Origin: RGIG8775 sp045612185
Lineage (GTDB): Bacteria > Bacillota > Clostridia > Oscillospirales > CAG-272
DNA length: 64,000 nt
NCBI GenBank assembly: GCA_045612185.1
Contig: JAZKYO010000030.1
Span: 194,180-258,179, forward strand
Direction of reading: 5' to 3'
Shown: positions 52,101 to 59,980 of the stretch, piece by piece
How the letters are laid out: each line of letters starts with the position of its first letter
How positions within the stretch are numbered: position 1 is the first letter of the stretch
Program-made: the position numbers and the translations under genes
The notes under the pieces: model-generated
Told to the model about the DNA's origin: nothing
The model's input: only the letters and a program-made list of their open reading frames with translations
Database searches by the model: none

Positions 52101-54905
52101 GTAGTTATAACCCGCCAAAGCACCTTCACTAGCCGCAATTTCACCGTTAACTCCGTCATAGTACGCAAAGTCGTTACCGGGATAATCAAGTTTATCCTGG
52201 TATCCGTCAGCCACGCTTTGACCCGCTTTACCGTCACCGCCCATGATGATAAGATTTCGACCGGCTCCTCCACCTCCACCGCCGCCTGCGATCATGAGAA
52301 CGGTGGTAGAAATAATATTGCCGCTATCATCAAGCTTGACAAGTGACACACGGGAGTGGCGTCCGCCCGCGCCGGGCTTTGAAGATCCGTTTCCGTCCGC
52401 GCCGTCTACGCCCGCGAATATTTCGATAACGTCGCCCTTTTGGAGCTTGACGTATCCGCTTACGTAACCGCCCGTACCGCCTGCGGCACCTTTACTCCAA
52501 CCAAGAGCGCCTCCGGTTCCCGTACCTCCGTCGCCGCCCCACGCTTGCAGGAAGTACCAACCGCTTACCTCAACGGTATGGTCAAACTCAACGCCTGTTT
52601 CTCCGCTTTCAAGCAATGCGGTATCGAAGTTTGTGTTATGGTTGATACCCTCGGTGGTGGGTGTAATGGTATGAGTAGCGGTAGTTGACGTCTGGACATT
52701 AATCTTATATGAGTAAATTCCATCCGCGTAGCTAAGCGACTTAGTATAGTGCATAAGGAATTTTCCGTTAAGCTCACTTCGCGTGCCGGGAACTACGATA
52801 TAAGCCTCACCGTTTACCGTTACCCATCCTTGGGCATCGGTAGGAGTAGGCTCACCGACTGCCGCAAAGCCCGTCTTGCTTGACGGATTCATCCTATATT
52901 TTATTGAAACGTTAAATTTGGTAGTTGTATTGGGATGCACAATATCATTCACGCCATACACTTTTCCGCTGACGTCTCTAACCGTGTACTCTCCAAGCTC
53001 AAGAATCTGAGAATACTGATAAGAGTAGGGGTATGGGCGGTTATCTGAATCGTTACCGTTTATTACCTCTCGGACCGTCTTACCGCCATCAAGCGGAACA
53101 CCGTCTTCATCGTATCCGTAAGGAAGGTCAAACTCATCGTAGAACACGGAGTTGACAACGAAAGGAGTACCCGGGGCGTTAGCCTCCTGGTTATGGGTAT
53201 GCGCGTGTATTCTCACGGGCATATTTACGTATCCGCAATCCTCGCCCACGTCAAACACGGTATCAAGCTCGTTTCCGTCAATTACCGAGGTAATCTTTAC
53301 GGGAGAATGATAGGTATCATCACCGTGGTTACTGAGTATACGGAGATTATTTCCGCCCATGAATCCGTATTCATAGGTGAAAATCAGATTGAACTCAAAA
53401 TCTCCGCCGACTTCGCCTTGCTCATCAAGAAGTGAAAATCCGCTGATTTTTATTTGCTCGTGGCTGAGAATTCCTTCGTAATCCTTATCGGGAACACCCG
53501 CGGAAATGATAATGTCACCTATACCGTTTTCCGCCTCGTTATGAGGTATAACCTCAACCCCATTCTGGAACAGCGTAATTCCGCCTTCTATTGCAACGAT
53601 GTTTTGGGAAAGACAGGTTGTGAAAGTAAGATCATCAAGAAAATCGAGATCCTCGTTCTGAAGATATGTAATGCAAAGAGCACCGCCCGTTTCAGAGGGG
53701 TTGTCATTCTGTTTCATATCCTCAACGTCGGGAATAGTAAGATTCTCTATTGCTTCAATGGCGCTATCGTTATAAAGCACGTCTTTGCCGTTTATTTTGT
53801 TTGCGATGAACGAAGAACCGCCGCCACCGCCGCCAACGTTTGTGGCAAACAGAACGCTGGTCATAACTCCACCCGAGCCGCCTGCGTAACCTGAACCGCC
53901 ACCGCCGCCTCGAAGCTCACCGGAGCCGCCTGCACCACCTGTGCCGTTTTTAGTACCGAACCAGTTATCGGGAGGAGTAAGCTTAGCGTCGGTAATGCCC
54001 CACGCGGTATCCGAGATAGCACCCGGAACGTTAGAACCTCCGCGACCTACGTAAGAGCTGTTTGTACCGCTGGACTTTCCGTCAGCACCGGAGAAATACG
54101 TACCCGCTACCACGTTATCGCCACTTACGGTTCCCGAAGCGCTCGCAAGGCTTCCGCCTGCGCCGCCGTCGGCAGTTCCGATAGCACCTGAGTCGGGCGA
54201 TGCACCGCCACCGCCGCCACCGCCTGCGATCATTATGTATTTGGATATTCTGTCTGCCTCGGAAATAGCCTTGGCATTTACGCTTATTTCATCATTTTCG
54301 TAAAGGAAGAGTGCGGAATAACCGCCACCGCCGCCCACAGTATAATGTCCTACTATACCGTGACCGCCGCCGTCACCGTTTACACCGCCGCCCAGCTGGG
54401 TTTTGGTTGTGGCAGTACCGTTACCGCCCAATGTATAGAAAAGCTTTTGCCCTTCTTCAAGATAGATTGCGGAATACACGTGTCCTGCTTGTCCACCCTG
54501 ACCCGCTCTGTCTACGCTCGCACCGTTTCCGCCCCAAAGCTCAACGAAATACCAACCGCTTTTGGAGACGCTGTACACGCCGGACTCGGCTGTGATAACC
54601 GAGCGGCTTACGGCAATAGAGGTATCGGCCGATTTAATTTTGATTTTAAGAAGATACTTAGCAAGCTCTTCGTGAGCCATTGGCGCTATCTCGCCCTCTG
54701 CCAATGTTTCATGCTCATCCTCATATATGCTCAATTCGGTAGTATAATCTATATGGACGCCATTTATCAAAAAGTATCCCTCACCCGCTGCCGAGGAATA
54801 GGCAGAGGATTCAGCTTTCGCACCGGGAGCATAAATATACATCTGTAACAAAACGCAAATTACCAAAAGCACCGATACTAAGCGTTTTCCTTTGATTTTT
54901 GTCAC
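49194..54905 (-). CDS. giant secreted glycine-rich/InlB-MucBP-like surface protein
   Basis: A 1903-residue protein from the GTG at 54905, eight bases after AGGAGG; the ATG at 54956 has no such site. Residues 1-33 are a signal peptide ending AKA. Two glycine-rich regions at about 110-370 and 780-890 carry GWYFVELWGGNG and GWYFLQAWGGDG, each with MIAGGGGGGG tracts, as in ALK-type Gly-rich domains. A long beta-rich middle follows (VNNSVFYDEF, TPTEGWHYPDS). At about 1460-1755 lie MucBP- and Listeria-Bacteroides-type repeats (SITVNYYNDGGDS, FTVVYVDAGTG, YTVTFDANGGSG, YTLTIRFVYEDG). The last 150 residues match the small secreted protein. No LPXTG, S-layer or choline anchor is visible. Confidence 0.82.
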   Translation of the reverse strand: MTKIKGKRLVSVLLVICVLLQMYIYAPGAKAESSAYSSAAGEGYFLINGVHIDYTTELSIYEDEHETLAEGEIAPMAHEELAKYLLKIKIKSADTSIAVSRSVITAESGVYSVSKSGWYFVELWGGNGASVDRAGQGGQAGHVYSAIYLEEGQKLFYTLGGNGTATTKTQLGGGVNGDGGGHGIVGHYTVGGGGGYSALFLYENDEISVNAKAISEADRISKYIMIAGGGGGGGASPDSGAIGTADGGAGGSLASASGTVSGDNVVAGTYFSGADGKSSGTNSSYVGRGGSNVPGAISDTAWGITDAKLTPPDNWFGTKNGTGGAGGSGELRGGGGGSGYAGGSGGVMTSVLFATNVGGGGGGSSFIANKINGKDVLYNDSAIEAIENLTIPDVEDMKQNDNPSETGGALCITYLQNEDLDFLDDLTFTTCLSQNIVAIEGGITLFQNGVEVIPHNEAENGIGDIIISAGVPDKDYEGILSHEQIKISGFSLLDEQGEVGGDFEFNLIFTYEYGFMGGNNLRILSNHGDDTYHSPVKITSVIDGNELDTVFDVGEDCGYVNMPVRIHAHTHNQEANAPGTPFVVNSVFYDEFDLPYGYDEDGVPLDGGKTVREVINGNDSDNRPYPYSYQYSQILELGEYTVRDVSGKVYGVNDIVHPNTTTKFNVSIKYRMNPSSKTGFAAVGEPTPTDAQGWVTVNGEAYIVVPGTRSELNGKFLMHYTKSLSYADGIYSYKINVQTSTTATHTITPTTEGINHNTNFDTALLESGETGVEFDHTVEVSGWYFLQAWGGDGGTGTGGALGWSKGAAGGTGGYVSGYVKLQKGDVIEIFAGVDGADGNGSSKPGAGGRHSRVSLVKLDDSGNIISTTVLMIAGGGGGGGAGRNLIIMGGDGKAGQSVADGYQDKLDYPGNDFAYYDGVNGEIAASEGALAGYNYINTDLVKFATVEYSKNGKDITSVTLGEDTISDDSIARFEDLNTNTYDRSHGGGTAHLNCLEINMEDSMLNLKADIEVALTDFGISADISKYFNCEGVDFDWKNPDHSTSPNVSITGGFGEVKSLNVKNIIPYVNVSGEGTTATAAVDFDIIIKLTADSEFMGGNDVPLFVDGVTLSHIQYYESEEQNVSLDSDTENAVDPVAEEGVEAESSNNLVPTEKSIILGGNDATDYANVELKYIKPDMVGNKLVYTPGDAPIAKESLYTINSGERHSVPEDGDWRYDFVNVYDHVINLTTDQEADDELMPEHTTEFEIKFGVEPKAAASKADSSVVETQSEQVVLEYAVIIVGHEMFFDLTNLTHDQTSLHGRYVIERKSDGTYDDYSFKLTPTEGWHYPDSITVTRYNGEGADPVTLVEGTDYTYARGKGDVKIYSAALTNDITVTGVAKGETYTVTFMYALAPNSEDHEKFKVECEVDKPLDIPAYDNFVPTEFDGYDFIWNWGDGSTNPPETMPAEDIWVVGRYIPREYSITVNYYNDGGDSVIPPENYSVVFGTEYSINLTQKEKHLTYVDGVVTTAVSGVYDTAENLVINVVYKSSEGLFTVVYVDAGTGAQISSVEEHVNLGGNYYHQITIPAGYEQGYTQGRDANTQDNTWTEISGTVTQDIVNNGYTVTVYWIPNIYTVTFDANGGSGSTEKAVRYNSIYGYDENGAFSAFPKPIREHYVFDGWCLEDTGTVITEDNVVSLAKDHTLKAKWTAYEYTLTIRFVYEDGTSAGDDVSTRLAYGASYSITPDPIPGFEAEPPVVSGIMPGNDISVVVTYVSIYSGEPLISVDIQWGDLNFSFTPGIWQPETHTYAPDTFDPKTQGGNVVTVTNNGSYAYVDGENKEISVVARFAYKNSDTIGDVNEGLSAYFTEENNKESENRIDNAEIMSGDSKDVYIWLEGNFEPTATGDYTVGSCTITIEQGNYE

Positions 54906-55008
54906 GATGTACACCTCCTCTTGTTTTTCATTACTCAGCGGAAAAAAAGCCGCCATTTTTTAACTGCCATAGCTCGTTCACTAAAAAGATAAACTTTGAC
55001 AATTATAT

Positions 55009-55037
55009 ATGATACCACTTATTTTATGTGAAGTCAA
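55009..55037 (-). promoter_or_regulatory. promoter of the surface-protein unit
   Basis: TTGACT (55032-55037) and TATCAT (55009-55014) with a 17-base spacer on the minus strand. The leader of about 95 bases holds a small GCGG/CCGC hairpin but no recognised riboswitch. Confidence 0.7.
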
Positions 55038-55061
55038 GCATTTGTGCAAAAATTCAAGAAA

Positions 55062-55098
55062 AAAAGCAAGTTGCACAAAAAATGCAAACTTGCTTTGG
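55062..55098 (-). terminator. intrinsic terminator after the SGNH hydrolase gene
   Basis: AAAGCAAGTTTGCA and TGCAACTTGCTTT on the minus strand form a 13-bp stem with one bulge, followed by TTTTCTTG. It separates the Mrp-FAD-SGNH unit from the surface-protein promoter. Confidence 0.85.
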
Positions 55099-55102
55099 CA
55101 TT

Positions 55103-55702
55103 TTATAGATACTTTTCAAGTTCTTCGGCTAAAAATTCAGCCAGTGCTTTATATCCGACCTCTCCAAAGTGGAGTCCGTCGTTAGGTTGCATAACAGCCT
55201 CGTTTTCATCGGTGAACATAGGGGCGCTCGCGACATCTATAAGCGTAATTTTTTCACGCTCGGCATAGTCGCGCACCCAAGCCACTGCCTTTCCTACCTT
55301 TTCCGCGTATCCACAGTTGGAATACTCGGGATTTGAGGTGACGTGAGGCGGTGTGCAAAGGAAGATCTTTGCGCTTGGGGCATCATGGCGCAAAAGGCTT
55401 ATCAGCTCGTGATAATCCTTATTTCCCTGCGTCTCGTTTTCGGGGTCAAGCGCGCCGTTGGAGCCAAGCATAACGATGATTGCATCCGCTCCGCAAAGCC
55501 TTACGTTTCCCTCTTTGTAGTATTTGAGATAGCTTACCGAGGTATATCCGCACTTGCCGAAATTGCGGGCTTCACAGTCCATTATTCTTTCAAGAAAATA
55601 TGGATACCCCTTTTCCTGAACGTTAGCTATACCGCGCTTTCCTTTTATACCGTAATCTCCCTCTGTAAGGCTATCGCCTATACAAACAATCACTTTTTTC
55701 AT
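55103..55702 (-). CDS. SGNH/GDSL-family esterase
   Basis: A 199-residue hydrolase with GDSLTEG (catalytic Ser) near the N-terminus, GKCGYTSVSY (block II Gly), VMLGSNGAL (block III Asn), and DGLHFGEVGY (catalytic Asp and His). There is no signal peptide, so it acts inside the cell on acyl or acetyl esters. Its ATG overlaps the stop of the FAD oxidoreductase gene by one base (TGATG). The link with the two upstream redox genes is unexplained. Confidence 0.85.
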   Translation of the reverse strand: MKKVIVCIGDSLTEGDYGIKGKRGIANVQEKGYPYFLERIMDCEARNFGKCGYTSVSYLKYYKEGNVRLCGADAIIVMLGSNGALDPENETQGNKDYHELISLLRHDAPSAKIFLCTPPHVTSNPEYSNCGYAEKVGKAVAWVRDYAEREKITLIDVASAPMFTDENEAVMQPNDGLHFGEVGYKALAEFLAEELEKYL

Positions 55703-56982
55703 CAATCTACGATAGCTCCCTTAGAACGAAGTGTGTCACGGAGCTTCTTAACGTCTACTTGCTTTACGCCAACCTTGTCTGAGCAAGCGATTGCCGCGGC
55801 AACGCCTGCCGCCTCACCGATGGTACAAACCGTGGGCATAATTCTGATAGACGCCTGAGCCTCGTGTGTTGTGGAGATACATCTGCCCGCGACGAGAAGA
55901 TTTTCACTTTCCTTTGGCACAAGACAGCCGTAAGGAATGGTATAGTACGTACCCGCGGGGAAATAAAAATGGCTTGTTCCCGAGCCGTCAGGGCTATGGA
56001 TATCTATATCGTAGTTACAAGCCGCAATTCCGTCCTCAAACTTGGTATAAGCAAGCATTTCGTCCTTATTGAGAGTATGCTCACCAACGATCATACGGCT
56101 CTCTCGCACTCCAATCTGCACACCGGAAGATACAAGCACCGCGTTTTTGAATGCGGGAATATTTTCGCAGAGAACATCGTAAAGTTCAAAAATCTGCTCA
56201 CGGGCGATAAGCTCTGCCTTGGTAACGTCCTCAGCGTTTGTGGGGTCAAGCTTTACGACTCTCGTGGTATTGAAGTGCATAATGTCGTCCACCGTCGTTC
56301 TGAACATAAGAATGTCCTCACGGGGGTTGGTTATCTTGCCCTCATCCTTAAGCTTTTGGTAAAGCTCGTTCATCTGGGCTTTAAGCGCAACGTAGCCTAT
56401 TTCACTAAGGTCTACGTTTGCCACTCTGAAGCAAAGTGTCATAGGCTGACAAAGTCCGTCGCTCTCGCGTCCCACCTTATATGGGAATCCCGCAAGCGCC
56501 GCGAGATTTGCGTCGCCCGTTGCGTCTATAAACTGGTCTGCGTAGATATCGTAAGTTCCCGAAACGTTGGAAACGGTAACAGACTCAATTCGCTTGCCCT
56601 TCATATTAGCGCCTACAACGTAAGTGCCGTAAAGAAGCTCAACGCCCGCTTCAAGCATCATTCTGTTAAGGATAACCTTAAGATACTCGTCGTTAAAGTG
56701 CGTGCGACCGGGGTCGCGGAAGCCGCCCATTGCGTCGATTTTCTCAACAATTTCGGCAAAAATGCCCGCGCTGAGCATAATCTTTTCCTTGCGTTCCTCG
56801 TCCTTCCACGCCCAATATCTCATAAAGGGGTTTACAAGGTCGTATACAGCCGCGCCGCCAAGTGCGTTATATTTCTCTATAAGGCGAACCTTTTTTCCCT
56901 CTCTCGCTGCCGCAATAGCCGCACCAACGCCTGCAAAGCCACCGCCCACTACTACTACGTCGTACTTTGTCTTAAGTTCCAT
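55702..56982 (-). CDS. FAD-dependent oxidoreductase, second paralogue
   Basis: A 426-residue FAD_oxidored-family protein beginning with KYDVVVVGGGFAGVGAAIAA, followed by EKYNALGGAAVYDLVNPFM, QFIDATGDANLAALAG, and ENLLVAGRCISTTHEAQ near the C-terminus. The same blocks occur in the 34455-36023 protein, which is about 95 residues longer. It starts 2 bases after mrp ends, so it is co-translated with an iron-sulphur carrier. That suggests, without proof, that a partner in its reaction needs Fe-S assembly. Confidence 0.85.
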   Translation of the reverse strand: MELKTKYDVVVVGGGFAGVGAAIAAAREGKKVRLIEKYNALGGAAVYDLVNPFMRYWAWKDEERKEKIMLSAGIFAEIVEKIDAMGGFRDPGRTHFNDEYLKVILNRMMLEAGVELLYGTYVVGANMKGKRIESVTVSNVSGTYDIYADQFIDATGDANLAALAGFPYKVGRESDGLCQPMTLCFRVANVDLSEIGYVALKAQMNELYQKLKDEGKITNPREDILMFRTTVDDIMHFNTTRVVKLDPTNAEDVTKAELIAREQIFELYDVLCENIPAFKNAVLVSSGVQIGVRESRMIVGEHTLNKDEMLAYTKFEDGIAACNYDIDIHSPDGSGTSHFYFPAGTYYTIPYGCLVPKESENLLVAGRCISTTHEAQASIRIMPTVCTIGEAAGVAAAIACSDKVGVKQVDVKKLRDTLRSKGAIVD

Positions 56983-56984
56983 TG

Positions 56985-57824
56985 TTATTCTCCTTTTTTC
57001 TCAAGTCTGTTTCTGATTACCGTAACAGCCTTATCAAGATAGTCATTTTCCATAAGCTCTATCATTCCCCTATCAACGAGAGCCGCAAGCTTATAGTCCA
57101 TGGGAATCTGACCGAGCAAGTCGTAATTGAACTCCTCCGCAATGCTTTCGATATGGCTGTTGCCAAACACGTCTATTCTCTTTCCGCAATCGGGACAAAG
57201 AACGTAGCTCATGTTCTCCACCAAGCCAAGCACGGGAATATTCATAAGCTGAGCCATGTTTGCCGCCTTCTTTACTATCATGGAAACAAGTTCCTGGGGG
57301 CTTGACACGATAACGATTCCGTCAAGCGGAATAGACTGGAACACGGTAAGCGGAACGTCGCCCGTTCCGGGAGGGCAGTCGACAAACATATAGTCGATAT
57401 CGTTCCATATAGTCTCGCTCCAGAACTGCTTTACAGTTCCCGCGATAACCGGTCCTCTCCAAACTACGGGCTTTGCCTCGTCCTCAAGAAGAAGGTTTAC
57501 CGACATAACGTCGATACCCGTGGTGCTGTGTGCGGGGAACATTCCCTCGGGTCCGCCCTCGATTCCCGCTTTAAGGCCAAACGCCTTGGGGATAGAAGGA
57601 CCCGTGATATCGGCGTCGAGAATAGCCGTTTTATAGCCCTCTCTCTGCATAAGAACAGCCAGCATAGAGGTAACGAGCGACTTACCAACGCCGCCCTTTC
57701 CGCTGACTACGCCTATTACGTGCTTTACGTTACTGAGCGCGTTTAAAGGTTCGTACATGCTCTCCTGCTTTCTCTCGGAGCAGTTGCTTGAGCAAGTTGA
57801 ACAGTTGTGTGTACATTCTGACAT
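56985..57824 (-). CDS. mrp: Mrp/NBP35-family iron-sulphur carrier ATPase
   Basis: A 279-residue P-loop ATPase that carries and transfers [4Fe-4S] clusters. The N-terminus has CTHNCSTCSSNC (typical of the Firmicutes form), then GVVSGKGGVGKS (deviant Walker A, residues ~38-49), PPGTGDVPLT, and LVENMSYVLCPDCGKR, whose CxxC is the cluster-bridging motif. It is first in the mrp-FAD-SGNH unit. Confidence 0.92.
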   Translation of the reverse strand: MSECTHNCSTCSSNCSERKQESMYEPLNALSNVKHVIGVVSGKGGVGKSLVTSMLAVLMQREGYKTAILDADITGPSIPKAFGLKAGIEGGPEGMFPAHSTTGIDVMSVNLLLEDEAKPVVWRGPVIAGTVKQFWSETIWNDIDYMFVDCPPGTGDVPLTVFQSIPLDGIVIVSSPQELVSMIVKKAANMAQLMNIPVLGLVENMSYVLCPDCGKRIDVFGNSHIESIAEEFNYDLLGQIPMDYKLAALVDRGMIELMENDYLDKAVTVIRNRLEKKGE

Positions 57825-57861
57825 TTTTATAAATTCCTTTCGGGTTATTTTTAATCATCTA

Positions 57862-57890
57862 ATTATACACCATATTTTTGTCTTTTGCAA
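57862..57890 (-). promoter_or_regulatory. promoter of mrp-FAD-SGNH
   Basis: TTGCAA (57885-57890) and TATAAT (57862-57867) with a 17-base spacer on the minus strand. Confidence 0.75.
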
Positions 57891-57928
57891 CCCTTTTGAT
57901 AAATTTTAGAAATTTTTTATTTACCCCC

Positions 57929-57957
57929 TTGATATTTTCGCAAAAAAATTGTATACT
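57929..57957 (+). promoter_or_regulatory. promoter of gpmI
   Basis: TTGATA (57929-57934) and TATACT (57952-57957) with a 17-base spacer, 36 bases before the ATG. Confidence 0.8.
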
Positions 57958-57993
57958 ATAAGGTGATTGTAAATATTTACGGAGGTTTCAGAT

Positions 57994-59646
57994 ATGAACA
58001 CACTTAAAAAGCTTGCAGGCTTTGACGGCGTTAAGGGTCCTGTCCTTACTATCGTTATGGACGGTATCGGACTTGCTCCCAACACTGCTTCAAACGCCGT
58101 TGCTACTTCCTACACCCCCACACTTGATATGCTTATGGCAAAGTACCCCATGGTGGCTCTCAAGGCTCACGGCACCGCAGTCGGACTTCCCTCTGACGAC
58201 GATATGGGTAACTCCGAGGTCGGTCACAACGCTCTCGGCGCGGGACAGGTTTTCGCCCAGGGCGCAAAGCTTGTTTCTCAGTCTATTGAGTCGGGCAAGA
58301 TGTTTGCTTCCGAAACTTGGCAGCTTCTTGTTTCCAACGTTAAAGAAAACAACAGCACACTTCACTTCCTCGGTCTTTTCTCCGACGGTAACGTTCACTC
58401 ACACATCGACCACCTTAAGGCTATGATAGTACAAGCTAAGGCTGAGGGCGTAAACAAGGTCAGAATCCACATTCTTATTGACGGACGTGACGTTGGCGAA
58501 ACCTCGGCACTTGACTACATCGAGCCTTTCGAGGCGTTCATTGCAGACCTTCGCGACGCAAGCTTCGACATCAAGATCGCAAGCGGCGGCGGAAGAATGC
58601 AGATCACCATGGACAGATACGAGGCTGATTGGTCCATGGTTGAGCGCGGTTGGCACACGCACGTGCTTGGCGACGCAAGACAGTTTGCTTCGGCTGCGGA
58701 GGCTGTTAAGACCTACCGCGAGGAGCTTAAGGTTATCGACCAGGATCTTCCTCCCTTCGTTATCGCGGAGGACGGCAAGCCCGTTGGTACTGTTGAGGAT
58801 GGCGACAGCGTTATTTTCTACAACTTCCGCGGCGACCGTTCCATCGAGATTTCCAAGACCTTTGACGACGCTGACTTTAACAAGTTTGACCGCGTTCGCT
58901 ACCCCAAGGTAGTTTACGCAGGTATGCTTGAGTACGACGGTGACCTTCACATCCCCTCTCGCTACCTTGTAAATCCCCCCGAAATCACAAACACCATGAG
59001 CGAGTACATGGCAAACACCGGAATCAACGTTCTCGCCATTTCCGAGACACAGAAATACGGTCACGTAACATATTTCTGGAACGGAAACAAGTCGGGCAAA
59101 TTCTCCGAGGAGCTTGAAACATATATCGAGATTCCTTCCGACACAGTTCCCTTTGAGCAGAGACCTTGGATGAAGTGCGCTGAAATTACCGACGCGCTTA
59201 TCGAGGCACTTGAGTCGGGCAAGTACGCTTATCTCCGCGTAAACTTCCCCAACGGTGACATGGTTGGTCACACAGGCTCGCTTGCGGCAACACGCTGCTC
59301 TGTTGAGGCGCTTGATATTCAGCTTGGCAGAATTCTCAAGGTGCTTGACAAGATGGGCGGTGTAGCTCTTATCACCGCAGACCACGGAAATGCTGACGAG
59401 ATGTACGAAATGGACAAGAAGTCGGGACAGCCCAAGGCTGACAAGAACGGCAACTTCAAGGCTAAGACAAGCCACACGTTGAATCCCGTTCCCTGCATCA
59501 TCTACGACAACGTATGTGCTGACAAGTACACGGTAAAAGCCGACAACGGTCAGTTCGGCCTCTCCAACGTAGCGGCTACAATGGTAAACCTTATGGGTTA
59601 CGAAGCGCCCGATATGTGGGATGAATCAATTATCGAAATTAAATAA
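57994..59646 (+). CDS. gpmI: 2,3-bisphosphoglycerate-independent phosphoglycerate mutase
   Basis: A 550-residue manganese-dependent glycolytic enzyme interconverting 3- and 2-phosphoglycerate. LTIVMDGIGLAP holds the first metal Asp; DDMGNSEVGHNALGAG holds the phosphorylated Ser. FNFRGDR-type (YNFRGDRS), MVGHTGS and TADHGNADEMYE are further metal sites. Residues 90-300 are the phosphotransferase insertion domain. Codon bias is extreme, as expected for a glycolytic gene. ACGGAGG precedes the ATG. It is about 40 residues longer than the B. subtilis form. Confidence 0.95.
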   Translation: MNTLKKLAGFDGVKGPVLTIVMDGIGLAPNTASNAVATSYTPTLDMLMAKYPMVALKAHGTAVGLPSDDDMGNSEVGHNALGAGQVFAQGAKLVSQSIESGKMFASETWQLLVSNVKENNSTLHFLGLFSDGNVHSHIDHLKAMIVQAKAEGVNKVRIHILIDGRDVGETSALDYIEPFEAFIADLRDASFDIKIASGGGRMQITMDRYEADWSMVERGWHTHVLGDARQFASAAEAVKTYREELKVIDQDLPPFVIAEDGKPVGTVEDGDSVIFYNFRGDRSIEISKTFDDADFNKFDRVRYPKVVYAGMLEYDGDLHIPSRYLVNPPEITNTMSEYMANTGINVLAISETQKYGHVTYFWNGNKSGKFSEELETYIEIPSDTVPFEQRPWMKCAEITDALIEALESGKYAYLRVNFPNGDMVGHTGSLAATRCSVEALDIQLGRILKVLDKMGGVALITADHGNADEMYEMDKKSGQPKADKNGNFKAKTSHTLNPVPCIIYDNVCADKYTVKADNGQFGLSNVAATMVNLMGYEAPDMWDESIIEIK

Positions 59647-59651
59647 ATCTT

Positions 59652-59683
59652 AAAAAGCTGAGCCTGACGGCTCAGCTTTTTTT
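59652..59683 (+). terminator. intrinsic terminator after gpmI
   Basis: AGCTGAGCC (59656-59664) pairs with GGCTCAGCT (59669-59677) around TGAC, followed by T7. Confidence 0.9.
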
Positions 59684-59740
59684 GTACACCTCACATTTCG
59701 ACACCTCACTTCATATATTGACATTGAAGGAGGTGAGTGA

Positions 59741-59980
59741 ATGAAAAGTTGTACGGCGGCAATAGGGTCTTTGACTCTTGCCATGAAAGCGGCTTCGGTG
59801 CTTGGAGCTGAGGGGATTGAAGGCAAAATAGTAAAGCTTGCCCCCTCTATGACAAGGCGAGGCTGCGCTTACGGAATAGAATATTCCTGCGAAGAACACA
59901 AAGCAGTTCGCTCCGCCTTTAACGCGGCAAAAATAGCGGTAAGCAGCTATATAAAGGGCGGCGGAGGTGAGATGATTTGA
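59741..59980 (+). CDS. DUF3343 putative Se/S carrier protein
   Basis: A 79-residue protein of DUF3343, described as putative Se/S carriers. It has Cys4 near the start, PSMTRRGCAYGIEYSC with two further Cys residues in the middle, and a basic N-terminal half. AAGGAGGTGAGTGA precedes the ATG. Its stop overlaps the start of a cysteine desulfurase-like gene by 4 bases, which supports the idea that it receives persulphide or selenium from that enzyme. Confidence 0.8.
   Translation: MKSCTAAIGSLTLAMKAASVLGAEGIEGKIVKLAPSMTRRGCAYGIEYSCEEHKAVRSAFNAAKIAVSSYIKGGGGEMI

Noticed and set aside
53800..54560. Repeated CCGCCACC-like units as a CRISPR or structural repeat
   Set aside because: The repeats are trinucleotide-periodic Gly codons in the giant gene, without spacers of constant length.
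49194..54905. Sortase (LPXTG) or S-layer anchor on the giant protein
   Set aside because: The C-terminus ends in a beta domain (TITIEQGNYE) with no LPXTG, hydrophobic tail or SLH repeats.
54920..55005. c-di-GMP riboswitch in the surface unit's leader
   Set aside because: The leader is short and lacks the GEMM conserved core; only a minor GCGG/CCGC hairpin is visible.
58399..59475. Long minus-strand open frame inside gpmI
   Set aside because: It arises from the strong codon bias of gpmI; no motifs and no ribosome-binding site.
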